Made by a program: the position numbers and the translations under genes
Notes under the pieces: model-generated
Seen by the model: the letters and a program-made list of their open reading frames with translations, nothing else
Database searches by the model: none
What the model was told of the DNA's origin: nothing
Shown here: piece after piece, positions 1-9,057 of the stretch
Layout of the letters: each line of letters opens with the position of its first letter
Position numbering within the stretch: position 1 is the first letter of the stretch
From: Thermincola ferriacetica
Lineage (GTDB): Bacteria > Bacillota > Thermincolia > Thermincolales > Thermincolaceae
Assembly: GCF_001263415.1 (NCBI RefSeq)
Contig: NZ_LGTE01000005.1
Location: 89,283 to 153,282, forward strand
Reading direction: 5' to 3'
DNA: 64,000 bases

Positions 1-1128
1 CAGGAAATGCAGGCAGCGCCTGATACAGAAGCTATGGTCTGGGTGGACAGGGAAACGCCCATGCTGGTCATGTATGCTTCAGGAGCTGACGGCAAAGCCA
101 AAGGCGTCATTCACGTCCATAATGGTATGGTCGGCCACTACATAACCGGCAAATGGGTGCATGACCTGCAACCGGACGATGTTTACTGGTGTACCGCCGA
201 CCCCGGCTGGATAACGGGGATAGTTTACGGTTTCTTAACCCCCTGGATGTTTGGCCTACCCATCGTTATAAAAGGCGGGCGGTTTAAAGCCGAAGACTGG
301 TGCGAAACCCTGGAAAAGTACGGCGTCACCGTTTGGTACAGCGCGCCTACCGCTTTCCGTATGATCATCTCCGGCGGAGACAAACTACTGGAAAAATACG
401 ATCTCTCCAAACTGCGGCACATTTTAAGTGTTGGTGAGCCATTGACTCCGGAAGTTATGGAATGGAGCATGGCCAAACTGGGCATCCCCATTTACGATAC
501 CTGGTGGATGAGCGAAACAGGCATGAACATGATCTGCAACTACCGCTGCCTGCCCATTAAACTGGGTTCCATAGGTAAGCCATTTCCGGGCATAACCGCC
601 GCCATTGTCGACGATGATGGCAACGAATTGCCACCAAACAAAATCGGCAACCTGGCCCTTAAGGCCGGCTGGCCTTCTATGTTGCGGGGCATCTGGGGCA
701 GTGAGGAAAAATACAAAGAATATTTTAAGTTTCAGCCCTGGTTCATTTCCGGCGATTCCGCTTACAGGGACGAAGACGGCTACTTCTTTTTCCAGGGGCG
801 GGTGGACGGCGTCATCAACACCGCCGGTGAACGGGTGGGCCCGTGGGAAGTGGAAAACAAACTTCGCGAACACCCGGCCGTGAAAGATGCCGGCGTGGCA
901 GGCAAACCCGACGCCCTGCGGGGAGAAATTGTCAAGGCTTATATTGTGTTAAACGAGGGCTACGAATGGAACCCCGATTTATCCGAAGAACTGCGCAACT
1001 ACGTCAAGAAAGGCCTCGCCGCTCACGCTGCCCCGCGGGAATTTGAAGTAGTCCCGGGCATACCGAAAACAAAAGAAGGCGCCAACGACCGTAAAGCCCT
1101 CAAAGGATGGGCCCTTGGGTTGAAATAA
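1..1128 (+). CDS. Acetyl-CoA synthetase-like AMP-forming ligase, 5'-truncated by the window edge
   Basis: The frame is open from the first base, so the N-terminus lies outside the window; about 375 C-terminal residues of an ANL-superfamily adenylate-forming enzyme remain. Family members activate acetate with ATP and CoA. Landmarks: the ATP P-loop region (VMYASGADGKAKGV), the YDTWWMSETG adenine-binding motif, the FISGDSAYRDEDGY aspartate motif and the hinge region GRVDGVINTAGERV. Two core motifs are off consensus: the P-loop has lost its usual TSG(S/T)TG threonines and PKG proline, and the C-terminal PKTxSGK motif, whose lysine adenylates the substrate, reads PKTKEGANDRK. Fold membership is secure. 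Activity is doubtful, and the protein may be a non-catalytic paralogue or have a shifted function. Confidence 0.85.
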   Translation, partial: QEMQAAPDTEAMVWVDRETPMLVMYASGADGKAKGVIHVHNGMVGHYITGKWVHDLQPDDVYWCTADPGWITGIVYGFLTPWMFGLPIVIKGGRFKAEDWCETLEKYGVTVWYSAPTAFRMIISGGDKLLEKYDLSKLRHILSVGEPLTPEVMEWSMAKLGIPIYDTWWMSETGMNMICNYRCLPIKLGSIGKPFPGITAAIVDDDGNELPPNKIGNLALKAGWPSMLRGIWGSEEKYKEYFKFQPWFISGDSAYRDEDGYFFFQGRVDGVINTAGERVGPWEVENKLREHPAVKDAGVAGKPDALRGEIVKAYIVLNEGYEWNPDLSEELRNYVKKGLAAHAAPREFEVVPGIPKTKEGANDRKALKGWALGLK

Positions 1129-1146
1129 ACTGTACGCCAATTTAAA

Positions 1147-1178
1147 AACACCGGCAGAGCTGTGGCTTTGCCGGTGTT
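1147..1178. terminator. Intrinsic terminator between convergent genes
   Basis: A perfect 10-bp stem (AACACCGGCA / TGCCGGTGTT) with a 12-nt loop lies between the rightward ligase gene and the leftward HigA gene. On the minus strand the stem is followed by TTAAAAA-complement, giving a T-rich tail, so it best serves the leftward unit; it may also stop rightward transcripts. Confidence 0.6.
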
Positions 1179-1325
1179 AAGCCATACTGTTCATAAGGTT
1201 TTGGGCTAAGTTATAAAATCAAAACCTCAGCAAATGGTGTCTTTATACTTGTATTCAAAAACATTGTCTTGGGTTTTATATGATCAGGATAAAGTGCAGC
1301 CCCCCTATTAGCTTCGAAGCCTTAC

Positions 1326-2399
1326 TTATTTCCATGTGTAGCGCGTTCTCAAGTGAGTATACTGATTGAATTTCAAAATTTTATCATGCTGCAATCTTCC
1401 AACCACTATACCACTATGAATATTTAGCTTCTCGGCAAAAAATATAATGCTGGATTCCGTAATCTTCCCTTTAGCAAGGAAATTTCTATATTCCTTATCA
1501 GGAATTAGCTCATTCGCAGCAAACTTATCAGCTTCTTTTTCCTGTTGTTCGTTTTCTGCATTTTTTTCTTGGGTGACAAAAACCTGTTTCTTACTATGCA
1601 ACAAAATATGGCCCAATTCATGAAAAAAACTAAACCAAAAAATATCAGCAAACGAACCTCTTAAGCTTAACTGAATCATTGCTTTGTTCGGAGTTAACCA
1701 TTTGGTTGCGCCATTGGCATAGGTTTTTTTGAAATGCGGGACAAATACCAACGCCACTCCGCATGATGCACATATTTCTTGAATTACAGGACAGAACTCA
1801 TCCGGAGGTTTTATGCTAAGTTTCCGAAATTCAATAATTGCGTTTTTTAATTTATCTCTATCAAAAGGTTTTGTATTAATCTTTTGAGCCAGTATTTCTC
1901 CACATCTTAACCAGGCTGCAAGCGAAAGAGCAGAAGCATCTTTAATCCCCGATTTTCTAAATGCTACCGGCATAACATCAGGGATAAGATTTAAAGATGC
2001 AACGCCAAAAAAATTTCTTAAGTTAACCACCCTATCCCTGATTCTTCTAGTAGGTTCCACCCAATTCAACCTGGCAATTTCCGAGTATGGGATTTCTTTC
2101 GCAATTTCAATTTCTTCGTTTATTTTTTCCTCCGCTTCTATCCGCGCTTTGGTTTCTTGATAGTTGGCCTCTAACTTATTCCAAAAAGATGCCGGAATTC
2201 CCAGTACATTTTCTAATTTAAGAGACGTTTCCTGACTTATGGATGCTTTTCCATTAATAATTTCGCTAATATGCTTTTCAGTCAAACCCATTCTCTTAGC
2301 TAATTCCTTTTGAGACATACCTATATCTTCTATATGTTCTTTTAGGGTTTCCCCGGGCGGAATTGCTATGCATGCCCTGAAATTTTGATTACTGGCCAT
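1326..2399 (-). CDS. HigA-type antitoxin fused to ImmA/IrrE zinc peptidase
   Basis: The 357-residue protein has an N-terminal XRE/HigA helix-turn-helix (about residues 15-70; MSQKELAKRMGLTEKHISEI) and a C-terminal ImmA/IrrE peptidase domain with the zinc motif HELGH near residue 260 and a downstream EADKFAANE segment. The antitoxin part would bind the upstream toxin and repress the operon. The peptidase part resembles proteins that cleave repressors after a signal. The ATG at 2399 is chosen because GGGGGTG sits about 10 bases upstream; a TTG nine bases earlier is possible. The start overlaps the end of the toxin gene by 11 bases, implying translational coupling. Base composition is AT-richer than the restriction genes next to it, suggesting separate acquisition. 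Confidence 0.8.
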   Translation of the reverse strand: MASNQNFRACIAIPPGETLKEHIEDIGMSQKELAKRMGLTEKHISEIINGKASISQETSLKLENVLGIPASFWNKLEANYQETKARIEAEEKINEEIEIAKEIPYSEIARLNWVEPTRRIRDRVVNLRNFFGVASLNLIPDVMPVAFRKSGIKDASALSLAAWLRCGEILAQKINTKPFDRDKLKNAIIEFRKLSIKPPDEFCPVIQEICASCGVALVFVPHFKKTYANGATKWLTPNKAMIQLSLRGSFADIFWFSFFHELGHILLHSKKQVFVTQEKNAENEQQEKEADKFAANELIPDKEYRNFLAKGKITESSIIFFAEKLNIHSGIVVGRLQHDKILKFNQYTHLRTRYTWK

Positions 2400-2721
2400 G
2401 GTAATCAAACACCCCCACCACTCTTACTTTTTTCACTTTATAGTAATCCACCTGATTCAAATTAGCCTCCTCTTCAAAAATTGGCTCAAAAATTAGCCTC
2501 AAGGGATGCTCTAAATCCAATGCAAACATGCCCTTGAGGTTCTCCTTCAATTGGTGACAACGTCCTATCCTGAACTCCAACATCAAACCTAAAGATTCTA
2601 TAGCCGTTAATTCGTTCATCCGCTGGACAATTTTTCTGGCGTTTTGGGGACCGTACTTCCTTATCAATTTTCGCTTGTCCTGGCAAAGCTTTTCAAACTT
2701 TTTATCTTTATAATCAATATA
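2389..2721 (-). CDS. HigB/RelE-type toxin of a toxin-antitoxin pair
   Basis: About 110 residues with the character of the HigB/plasmid-maintenance killer family: a basic N-terminal half (KDKKFEKLCQDKRKLIRKYG), the AIESLGLMLEF and GRCHQLKENLKGMFALDL segments and a C-terminal basic strand. Family members are ribosome-dependent mRNA endonucleases. The toxin gene precedes the antitoxin, as in higBA loci. The start is uncertain: the frame is open to a TTG at 2745, but a GGGGG ribosome-binding site lies inside that stretch, 8 bases before GTG at 2721, so the shorter form is given. The operon starts 90 bases after the Res gene and may be read through from it. Confidence 0.75.
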   Translation of the reverse strand, partial: YIDYKDKKFEKLCQDKRKLIRKYGPQNARKIVQRMNELTAIESLGLMLEFRIGRCHQLKENLKGMFALDLEHPLRLIFEPIFEEEANLNQVDYYKVKKVRVVGVFDYHGQ

Positions 2722-2750
2722 CACCAAAATCCCCCGTTTTGTCAATTTTT

Positions 2751-2769
2751 ATTAACCTAATGGGTTAAT
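2751..2769. promoter_or_regulatory. Palindromic candidate operator of the higBA pair
   Basis: ATTAACC and GGTTAAT form a perfect 7-bp dyad with a 5-base spacer, 30 bases before the toxin start. Position and symmetry fit autoregulation by the HigA helix-turn-helix. No clear consensus promoter was recognised around it. Confidence 0.45.
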
Positions 2770-2835
2770 TATTTTCATGCTCATACCGTAAAGCCAGAAA
2801 TTAGCACATACCGGGTACAGCCCCCAGAGGGTAGC

Positions 2836-5800
2836 TCACCCCAGAATCTTCCTCACCATCTTTTCAATATAACTGGCCCTGTCGTCTGCCTGAAACAGAA
2901 TATTCCGCTTCTCCATCTCCTCTTTGCTGAGTTTGGTGCCGGTGTTAATCAGGTTAGCATATTCGGTGTTGGAGATAATAAAAGAGTTCAGGACAATGCT
3001 ACTGTCGCCAATTTCCTTTTCTTTTTCTTTGATTGTTTTATGAAACTGGATTTTAGGGTCATCTATGGACATGTTGCGGATGCCTTTCGGATCAACAAAG
3101 GTAATGTACTGCTTTCCGTTGTAAAGAATCCACAGGATAAAATCCGGAAAGAAATTACCTGCCTCAAAAAAGCCTACCCCTTTACCACGCGTCTGGTTCC
3201 TCAGCAGATACAGTTCCTTGTCCTTAAAGAATTCCCGGTTGGTCTCGCAGAAGGCGCGCAGATCAGTAACAAATTGATACTCACCTTTGTTTAACGGCGC
3301 GGGGGAGACGGTAGCAACACTGCCTTCCTGATAGGCCAGAGGCTTGTACAAGTGCTGTTCAAACTCAAAAAGCTCCAGTCCGGCAAAGTAGAAATGCTCC
3401 ATTTTCCTCGATTCAAGAAGCTGCTTTAGGTACTCCAGTTTTTCCTTCAGCGTGGTCTCCGCTACATCATAGGTAACTCTGTACTCATGGATAAAGTTTC
3501 TGTCCGCTTCGTTTAAGTCCCGGTACTCCATAAAGGGGGCTTCCCATTCTTTTTTACGGTACATGTAATAACGCTCGCAATATTTTTTCAACAGGGCAAC
3601 GGCAATCTCCTCCCAGTTTCGGACCCTGGAAAACCTGCTACCAAATTGCAGTTCTTCTTCTGGAATATAAAGGATATACCAATCCTGACGGTACAGCAGT
3701 TCTTTGATTTTTTCCCTGGACAGGCTCAGGTTATACCAGGCCCGCTCGTTTTTAAATTTCTGCAGCTCAAAATATATCCGCTCCAGGTTCATAAAGGCCA
3801 CGTGTCTGGCCTCCAGCTTGCCTTCATTCATCACTTCGGGCGCGGCTTGTGCAGTGGCCTTTTTCCGGCTTTCAGCCCTTTGTATCCTGGGGTACCAGTT
3901 GACCATTACATGGCCTATTTTCATGCCTGGCGCCGGGGGCTCCAGCACCGGCCGCGGCCCCTTCTTTTTAAAGGAATTGATATCAATATCCTTCAAGTCC
4001 AGGGTTTTTAATTTCAGGCCCCGTCGGGTGTAATCCTTGATGACCGGCAGTTTGATAATTTCCGTATCCTTTTCGGTTTTAATCCCTTCACTTTCCAGAA
4101 TGTCCCTGAACTGCTGCATGTAGTCGGAACGAACGCCAAAAATATTCAGGGTTTCCAAAACATCAATATGGGCCGGCTTTTTTATGTCAAGCTGCAGCGC
4201 TCCACTTCGTTTTAAGGACATGCCATAGCCCTTGAGGCGGACTCCGCGGCCAAACATCTGGATAATTTCCGACCCTTCGCTGCGGCCAATGTTCATCAGG
4301 CCCATGGTGCTGACCCGCCAACTGCTCCAACCCTCGGTGAATTTCTTGGATCCGATGAGGACGTTAATCTTTGAATCCCGGTTGTTCAGCCGGTGAAACA
4401 GGGATTCGGAAAACTGTTCTTCAGTTACATTCAGCTCAGAGTAATTGTCGCACAATTTGCACAGGGCAGAAGTATCCCCCACGTTAATTACCCCGAAGGG
4501 CGGATTATCCCCCAGGCGCAGGGCAATTTCGCTGTCCACTCCTTTCAGATTTACTACGTGCAGCGTGGCCCCGGAATGGGTTGCATGAAAAACAGTCTGG
4601 AGTAAGTCGGAGTACAGGGCTTCCGGAGTCATTGCCAGAGACGTCAGATATGTAAAGGCATTCCGGAAAATCTCTCGCCCTTTTTCATCCAGTAGCCCCG
4701 GCCTGCCACTCATAAGCCTCTTTATAATTTCAACACTCTCTTTTTCTTCCCTGGCAAAACGGGCTATAAAAAGCAGGATATCAGTGACATCGGACACCTT
4801 ACGGCCCCGTTCCGTCCGGACGGCATTGACACTGCTGCCCACAAAAACCAGCAACGGTTTTTCCAGCAGAAAGGGACGCAGCGCACTTTCCCGCTCACCG
4901 TAAAGCTTCAACTGCTGATAAAAAGTGAGCAGGCAGGCGGTAAGGTACAGGCGGCGGACATCTTCATTGGAATCATCGGGCAGGTTGAGAATATGAAAAT
5001 CTTTTCCGTAACCATCGTTATAAAAATACCGGTAAGAATAATCAAATAAAATGCACCTGGCATATTCCTGCTGGAGTGCCCGGTTGCCCGCCACGGCCTG
5101 GCCGAATGTGGCCGAATACTCAAAGGCAAAGCCCTGTTCGCTCAGGCGGTCCCGCATCTTTTTCCACTCTTCGCCACTGGAACCCCGGTGCCCTTCGTCT
5201 ACCAGGACCAGGTTATTGCCCTCAAATACCTCTACGGCAACAGTCTTTTCCCCTGATTCTTCCCTGATGCGCTGGATATTGATAATGGACACGCTCTGCT
5301 TACGGAACAGGCTGCCCTGGTTCTTATCAAAGAGTTCAGCCTCAATGCCGGAAAGCTCAAACTCACGCAGGTGCTGGACAGACAGGTCTTCCTTGGGGGT
5401 CAGCAGGATAACCTGGTTAAGTTCCTTTTCCCTTCCGTGCTGTTTCAGGTAGTGCAGGTACTGAAGGATATTCACATGCATAAGCAGGGTTTTGCCGGAG
5501 CCGGTGGCATTCCAATAAGCCAGCTTTTTCAGGTCAGCCGCTGTATATTTTTCGATCCCAGCATTTTCCTGCTCATTAAACTTCTCTACAAAGGCATTTA
5601 AATCTTCAAGTAGCCCTTCCGGGTCGGAGAAATAACGGTCCAGGTAAATCTCGGTAAACAGCAGGGACAGGTACTGGAAATATTTCCACCGTACCGGTTC
5701 TTTCCGGCGCCGGTTAATGTGCATGGTATGGCGGACAATATTCTCATCATAGCGGCGGAGCATGTCAGCAGTAAGCTTTTCCCGGTCAAAAAGCCGGTTC

Positions 5801-5994
5801 GTCAGGTAATGGCAATAGTGCGACACGTTATCACTGTCCAACCATTCCAGCTCCGGCCCCTTCATCCCGGCCACCAGGTCATCAAAATTGCTAACTTCAA
5901 ACAAACTGAGCATATATCTGTTAAGGACCAGCCGCCTGTTAAAGGGAACGGTCTGATTCCCCGGCGATGTTGTTCGGCGAGTCGTTCTGGGCAT
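2836..5994 (-). CDS. Type III restriction-like DEAD/DEAH helicase-endonuclease (Res)
   Basis: The 1052-residue protein is built like the Res subunit of type III restriction enzymes. Superfamily 2 helicase motifs are clear: Walker A NATGSGKT (about 162-169), DEGH box (about 266-269), motif III SATFG (about 294-298) and the C-terminal IIQMFGRGVRLKGYG motif VI. Near the C-terminus PD (about 950-951) followed by DPK (about 967-969) fits a PD-(D/E)xK nuclease core. It would translocate on and cut DNA lacking the partner's methylation. The start is 12 bases after the Mod stop, so the two genes are co-transcribed. The long middle and C-terminal part makes it somewhat larger than typical Res proteins. 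Confidence 0.85.
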   Translation of the reverse strand: MPRTTRRTTSPGNQTVPFNRRLVLNRYMLSLFEVSNFDDLVAGMKGPELEWLDSDNVSHYCHYLTNRLFDREKLTADMLRRYDENIVRHTMHINRRRKEPVRWKYFQYLSLLFTEIYLDRYFSDPEGLLEDLNAFVEKFNEQENAGIEKYTAADLKKLAYWNATGSGKTLLMHVNILQYLHYLKQHGREKELNQVILLTPKEDLSVQHLREFELSGIEAELFDKNQGSLFRKQSVSIINIQRIREESGEKTVAVEVFEGNNLVLVDEGHRGSSGEEWKKMRDRLSEQGFAFEYSATFGQAVAGNRALQQEYARCILFDYSYRYFYNDGYGKDFHILNLPDDSNEDVRRLYLTACLLTFYQQLKLYGERESALRPFLLEKPLLVFVGSSVNAVRTERGRKVSDVTDILLFIARFAREEKESVEIIKRLMSGRPGLLDEKGREIFRNAFTYLTSLAMTPEALYSDLLQTVFHATHSGATLHVVNLKGVDSEIALRLGDNPPFGVINVGDTSALCKLCDNYSELNVTEEQFSESLFHRLNNRDSKINVLIGSKKFTEGWSSWRVSTMGLMNIGRSEGSEIIQMFGRGVRLKGYGMSLKRSGALQLDIKKPAHIDVLETLNIFGVRSDYMQQFRDILESEGIKTEKDTEIIKLPVIKDYTRRGLKLKTLDLKDIDINSFKKKGPRPVLEPPAPGMKIGHVMVNWYPRIQRAESRKKATAQAAPEVMNEGKLEARHVAFMNLERIYFELQKFKNERAWYNLSLSREKIKELLYRQDWYILYIPEEELQFGSRFSRVRNWEEIAVALLKKYCERYYMYRKKEWEAPFMEYRDLNEADRNFIHEYRVTYDVAETTLKEKLEYLKQLLESRKMEHFYFAGLELFEFEQHLYKPLAYQEGSVATVSPAPLNKGEYQFVTDLRAFCETNREFFKDKELYLLRNQTRGKGVGFFEAGNFFPDFILWILYNGKQYITFVDPKGIRNMSIDDPKIQFHKTIKEKEKEIGDSSIVLNSFIISNTEYANLINTGTKLSKEEMEKRNILFQADDRASYIEKMVRKILG

Positions 5995-6006
5995 TTGCTT
6001 CCCCCC

Positions 6007-9000
6007 TTATACGTCCTGTACGTCAAACATCAGGCGTTTGAATTCTTCCTCGATAAGCCGGACCTTCCAGTTGTCCTCGTCCCGTCTCATGTTTTCCAGG
6101 TGGTTATCCCCGTTCACATAAATATAATCAAACTCATTGTCTCGCGGATTATACTGGCTTTTGCTTAAAAACCTCTCCAGGTCTTCATTGGTCTTTTCCT
6201 TAAGATTGCGCCAGATAATCAGGGCCTTTTCTCCGGAAGGCAGTTCTCCTTTGACCACCTTGAATCCCTGGACCATCTCCGTCTGCCGCACCGTAAGACC
6301 AAGCAGGTAGTTAAAAGTCTCTACCAGGTCCACTGTGCGGACCACCGTTTCCGAACCTTCAGTAACTTTCAGCTTGTAGGCAAATGGATTCTCAAAAGCG
6401 TCCAGGTTGAGCAGGGAAGCACTCTCCTCAGCTTCAATGTCCAGCATATAGGACAGGATATAGTCCTCCCTGACCTCCTGCGGCATCATATCAAAAGTCA
6501 CCTGCTGCTCTTCGGTGCGCTGTAGGTCTAGGTTGTTCAGTGTATCCTCGTAGGACTCCAGGCGGATGTATTTGAACATATGGCTGGAACCTTCACGGGA
6601 TACGGGTTTACCGTTTTTCCAGTCCTTGGAGTAAATTACTTTTTGGATGCGGGGTTTGAGGACGGTATTGAAGTACTCGCCCATTTCAACAAGGATGTAT
6701 TTGCGGTTGCCCCCGTCTTCGCGGTTGAGGTTGATTACAGCATGCGCGGTAGTGCCAGAACCTGCGAAATAGTCGAGGATTATTGATTCTTCATCTGAAA
6801 TAAGAAACAGGGCATCATATACTGTGTAGAATGATTTTGGATAACTAAAATGATTCCCTAATCCAAACATGTTTCTTAAAAGCATTATCCCATGACTTGA
6901 AGCATCGTATTTCGAATCAGCCCAAATCGTCTTGGGCTTTTTTCCTGCTCCTTCTAGTCTTCGTTTCTTGAATATCTTGTAATCTTCTCCATCTTTTTTT
7001 ACAACCAACTCAGTTTTACATTTTTCTAGAAATGTTTCCTTTCCCCAGCGCCAAGTTTTTTCTTCTCCCTTAGAATTTATCGGAAGTAATTCTACCCAGC
7101 CATCTTTTCTCTCCAAAGATAGTTCGTCAGATTCTGGATTATAGTATATTGGATAGAATAAATTTGGCCTTTCAAATCGATATGAATTATTTCCTGTTCT
7201 AATGTAAGGTACAGTGCTATAATTCGATAGTCCATCTGTCTTATTATAAGCAGAAATATCGCTTTCACTTAGCTTAAATAAACCTATCTCAGCACAATCT
7301 ATATTTTTAGCAAACACAGTCATATATTCATGGGAAGTACCAAAGAACTTGTCGTCGTTTCTTCCTCTTGGATTATGTACTATTACTATGTTAGCAATAA
7401 AATTATCTTCTCCGAAAACAGTTTCTAATAATAACAAAGAATGTTTTAGTTCATAATCATCAATGGCAAATTCAATAATTCCATTTTCCGGCATTAATTC
7501 CTTTGCTTTTATTAACCCATTAAAAATCATCGTATTCCAAGATGAATGTTTGAAACCATTTTTATACATAATCTCACTTGACTTTGCATTATACGGCGGG
7601 TCAATATAAATACACTTCACCCGCTCCCTATACCTCTCCTGCAGTAAATTCAGCGCCTGAAAATTCTCACTGTGTACCAGTAGCCCATCCAACTGCCCGT
7701 CAATATCGTCAAAACTCATCAGCAGCTGGTCGATAAAGTCCTGCTCGAAAAACTTCGTATCCAGCACAAGGTACGGATTGGCCTTCAGGAATTCCACAGT
7801 CAGAGGATCAGTATACCCCGGTTTAATCTCATTTCCCTCGATTTCCTCAATGGCAAAAAGCCGTTTCCATTCTTCTATCTGTTCCCGATTTTGCACAATT
7901 TCGGGGTAGAGCTCTTCCGGTACCCGGTCCAGGGTCACGCAGTAGTTGGTCTCGATGACGAATTTCTTCTTCAGCCACAGCTTTTTCTGGAAGTTCTCCA
8001 GTTGTTCCAGGAACCTGATGATTTTGTGGCCAATACTTTTGATTACCCTGATTTTGGACAGATACTGCTCAATCTTGACCTCGTTTTCCGTATCCAGGTC
8101 GTCCAGGTGCATGATTTCATTCTTGATGTAGAAATCCAGCTCCCGGCGCAGGAAACCTCCCAGGTCCTTGTGGATGAAATAGTCAAAGGTGTTTTTGGCC
8201 GTGTAGTCATTCAGGTGCTTTTCCAGCAGGGTCCGGTCGCGGTTCTTTTCGGTAGGCGCAGGCGCTCCCAGTTCTTTCACCCATTCGGCAAATCCTTCGG
8301 TCTTCAGAATCCGCTCCACAGCTTCCTGGTTGAGAGCAGCCTGCTTGTCCGGGTGCACCCGGTACTCAAACCTGATGTGCAGCTCCCCGTCCACCTCAGC
8401 CAAGGGATTCTCGTTACAAAGGACAAAGCGGCGTTCTTTGCCTTCCTGCTCCTTGTTGTTATTCTGCTCGGTGGATGCCTCTGTCAGGATAAAATGCACC
8501 TTTTTCCCTGAGGGCAGTTTGAAGGAATAGTCACGGAAATACTCCGACGTCTTTATGTAATACTGGTCGTGGTTGGCCCAGTAGAGCTTGACTTCCTCAC
8601 CTTCGTAGGGAATAGCATAAACGTCTTTCTTGTATCGCCGTTTGGACAGAAAATCACCTTTGTCATAATACCGGCTGAAGAAATTCACCAGGTCTGAATA
8701 AACTTCATTTTCCAGGGCCGTCAAATCCACGCTCCCGGCCAGTTTCTCCTGCAGTTCCCGGTACTTGGCAGAGCTTTCCGGGGGCACACCGGCATCCTCC
8801 AGGGTTTTCCTGAGCTGCTCCATTTCCTTTTTGATATTGGCCGTATCAATACTGTGGTACTTCTCAAAAGCCTGTTTGACCTGAGGCAATAAATCTTCAT
8901 GGAGAAATTTTGTTATTTCTTCCCGCTTCTGATTCATTATGCGGTAAATGCCAAAATCCAGGTCCTGATTGTCAAACTGAAACATACTTTCCAATAAACT

Positions 9001-9027
9001 GATTAACTGTTGGTATTTCGTGCTCAT
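6007..9027 (-). CDS. Large type III-like adenine-specific DNA methyltransferase (Mod)
   Basis: The protein has about 1006 residues, nearly twice a standard type III Mod. Motif order is that of a beta-class amino-methyltransferase: catalytic DPPYN (about 476) comes first and the SAM-binding DYFAGSGTT (about 752-760) second, with the presumed target-recognition domain between. About 470 residues precede DPPYN and contain charged helical segments with no family I recognise. DNA encoding about 480-750 is much more AT-rich than the rest of the gene. It would methylate adenine in the recognition site and give Res its specificity. The ATG at 9027 is chosen over 9033 because GGCAGGAG lies at proper distance. 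The upstream SNF2 gene ends 30 bases earlier. Confidence 0.85.
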   Translation of the reverse strand: MSTKYQQLISLLESMFQFDNQDLDFGIYRIMNQKREEITKFLHEDLLPQVKQAFEKYHSIDTANIKKEMEQLRKTLEDAGVPPESSAKYRELQEKLAGSVDLTALENEVYSDLVNFFSRYYDKGDFLSKRRYKKDVYAIPYEGEEVKLYWANHDQYYIKTSEYFRDYSFKLPSGKKVHFILTEASTEQNNNKEQEGKERRFVLCNENPLAEVDGELHIRFEYRVHPDKQAALNQEAVERILKTEGFAEWVKELGAPAPTEKNRDRTLLEKHLNDYTAKNTFDYFIHKDLGGFLRRELDFYIKNEIMHLDDLDTENEVKIEQYLSKIRVIKSIGHKIIRFLEQLENFQKKLWLKKKFVIETNYCVTLDRVPEELYPEIVQNREQIEEWKRLFAIEEIEGNEIKPGYTDPLTVEFLKANPYLVLDTKFFEQDFIDQLLMSFDDIDGQLDGLLVHSENFQALNLLQERYRERVKCIYIDPPYNAKSSEIMYKNGFKHSSWNTMIFNGLIKAKELMPENGIIEFAIDDYELKHSLLLLETVFGEDNFIANIVIVHNPRGRNDDKFFGTSHEYMTVFAKNIDCAEIGLFKLSESDISAYNKTDGLSNYSTVPYIRTGNNSYRFERPNLFYPIYYNPESDELSLERKDGWVELLPINSKGEEKTWRWGKETFLEKCKTELVVKKDGEDYKIFKKRRLEGAGKKPKTIWADSKYDASSHGIMLLRNMFGLGNHFSYPKSFYTVYDALFLISDEESIILDYFAGSGTTAHAVINLNREDGGNRKYILVEMGEYFNTVLKPRIQKVIYSKDWKNGKPVSREGSSHMFKYIRLESYEDTLNNLDLQRTEEQQVTFDMMPQEVREDYILSYMLDIEAEESASLLNLDAFENPFAYKLKVTEGSETVVRTVDLVETFNYLLGLTVRQTEMVQGFKVVKGELPSGEKALIIWRNLKEKTNEDLERFLSKSQYNPRDNEFDYIYVNGDNHLENMRRDEDNWKVRLIEEEFKRLMFDVQDV

Positions 9028-9057
9028 TCCCATCTCCTGCCTTTGTCGGAATTTGTC

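Noticed and set aside
2717..2745. TTGACA-17-GTATAT as the higBA promoter
   Set aside because: The transcription start would fall inside the toxin gene downstream of its likely GTG start; the -10 is poor.
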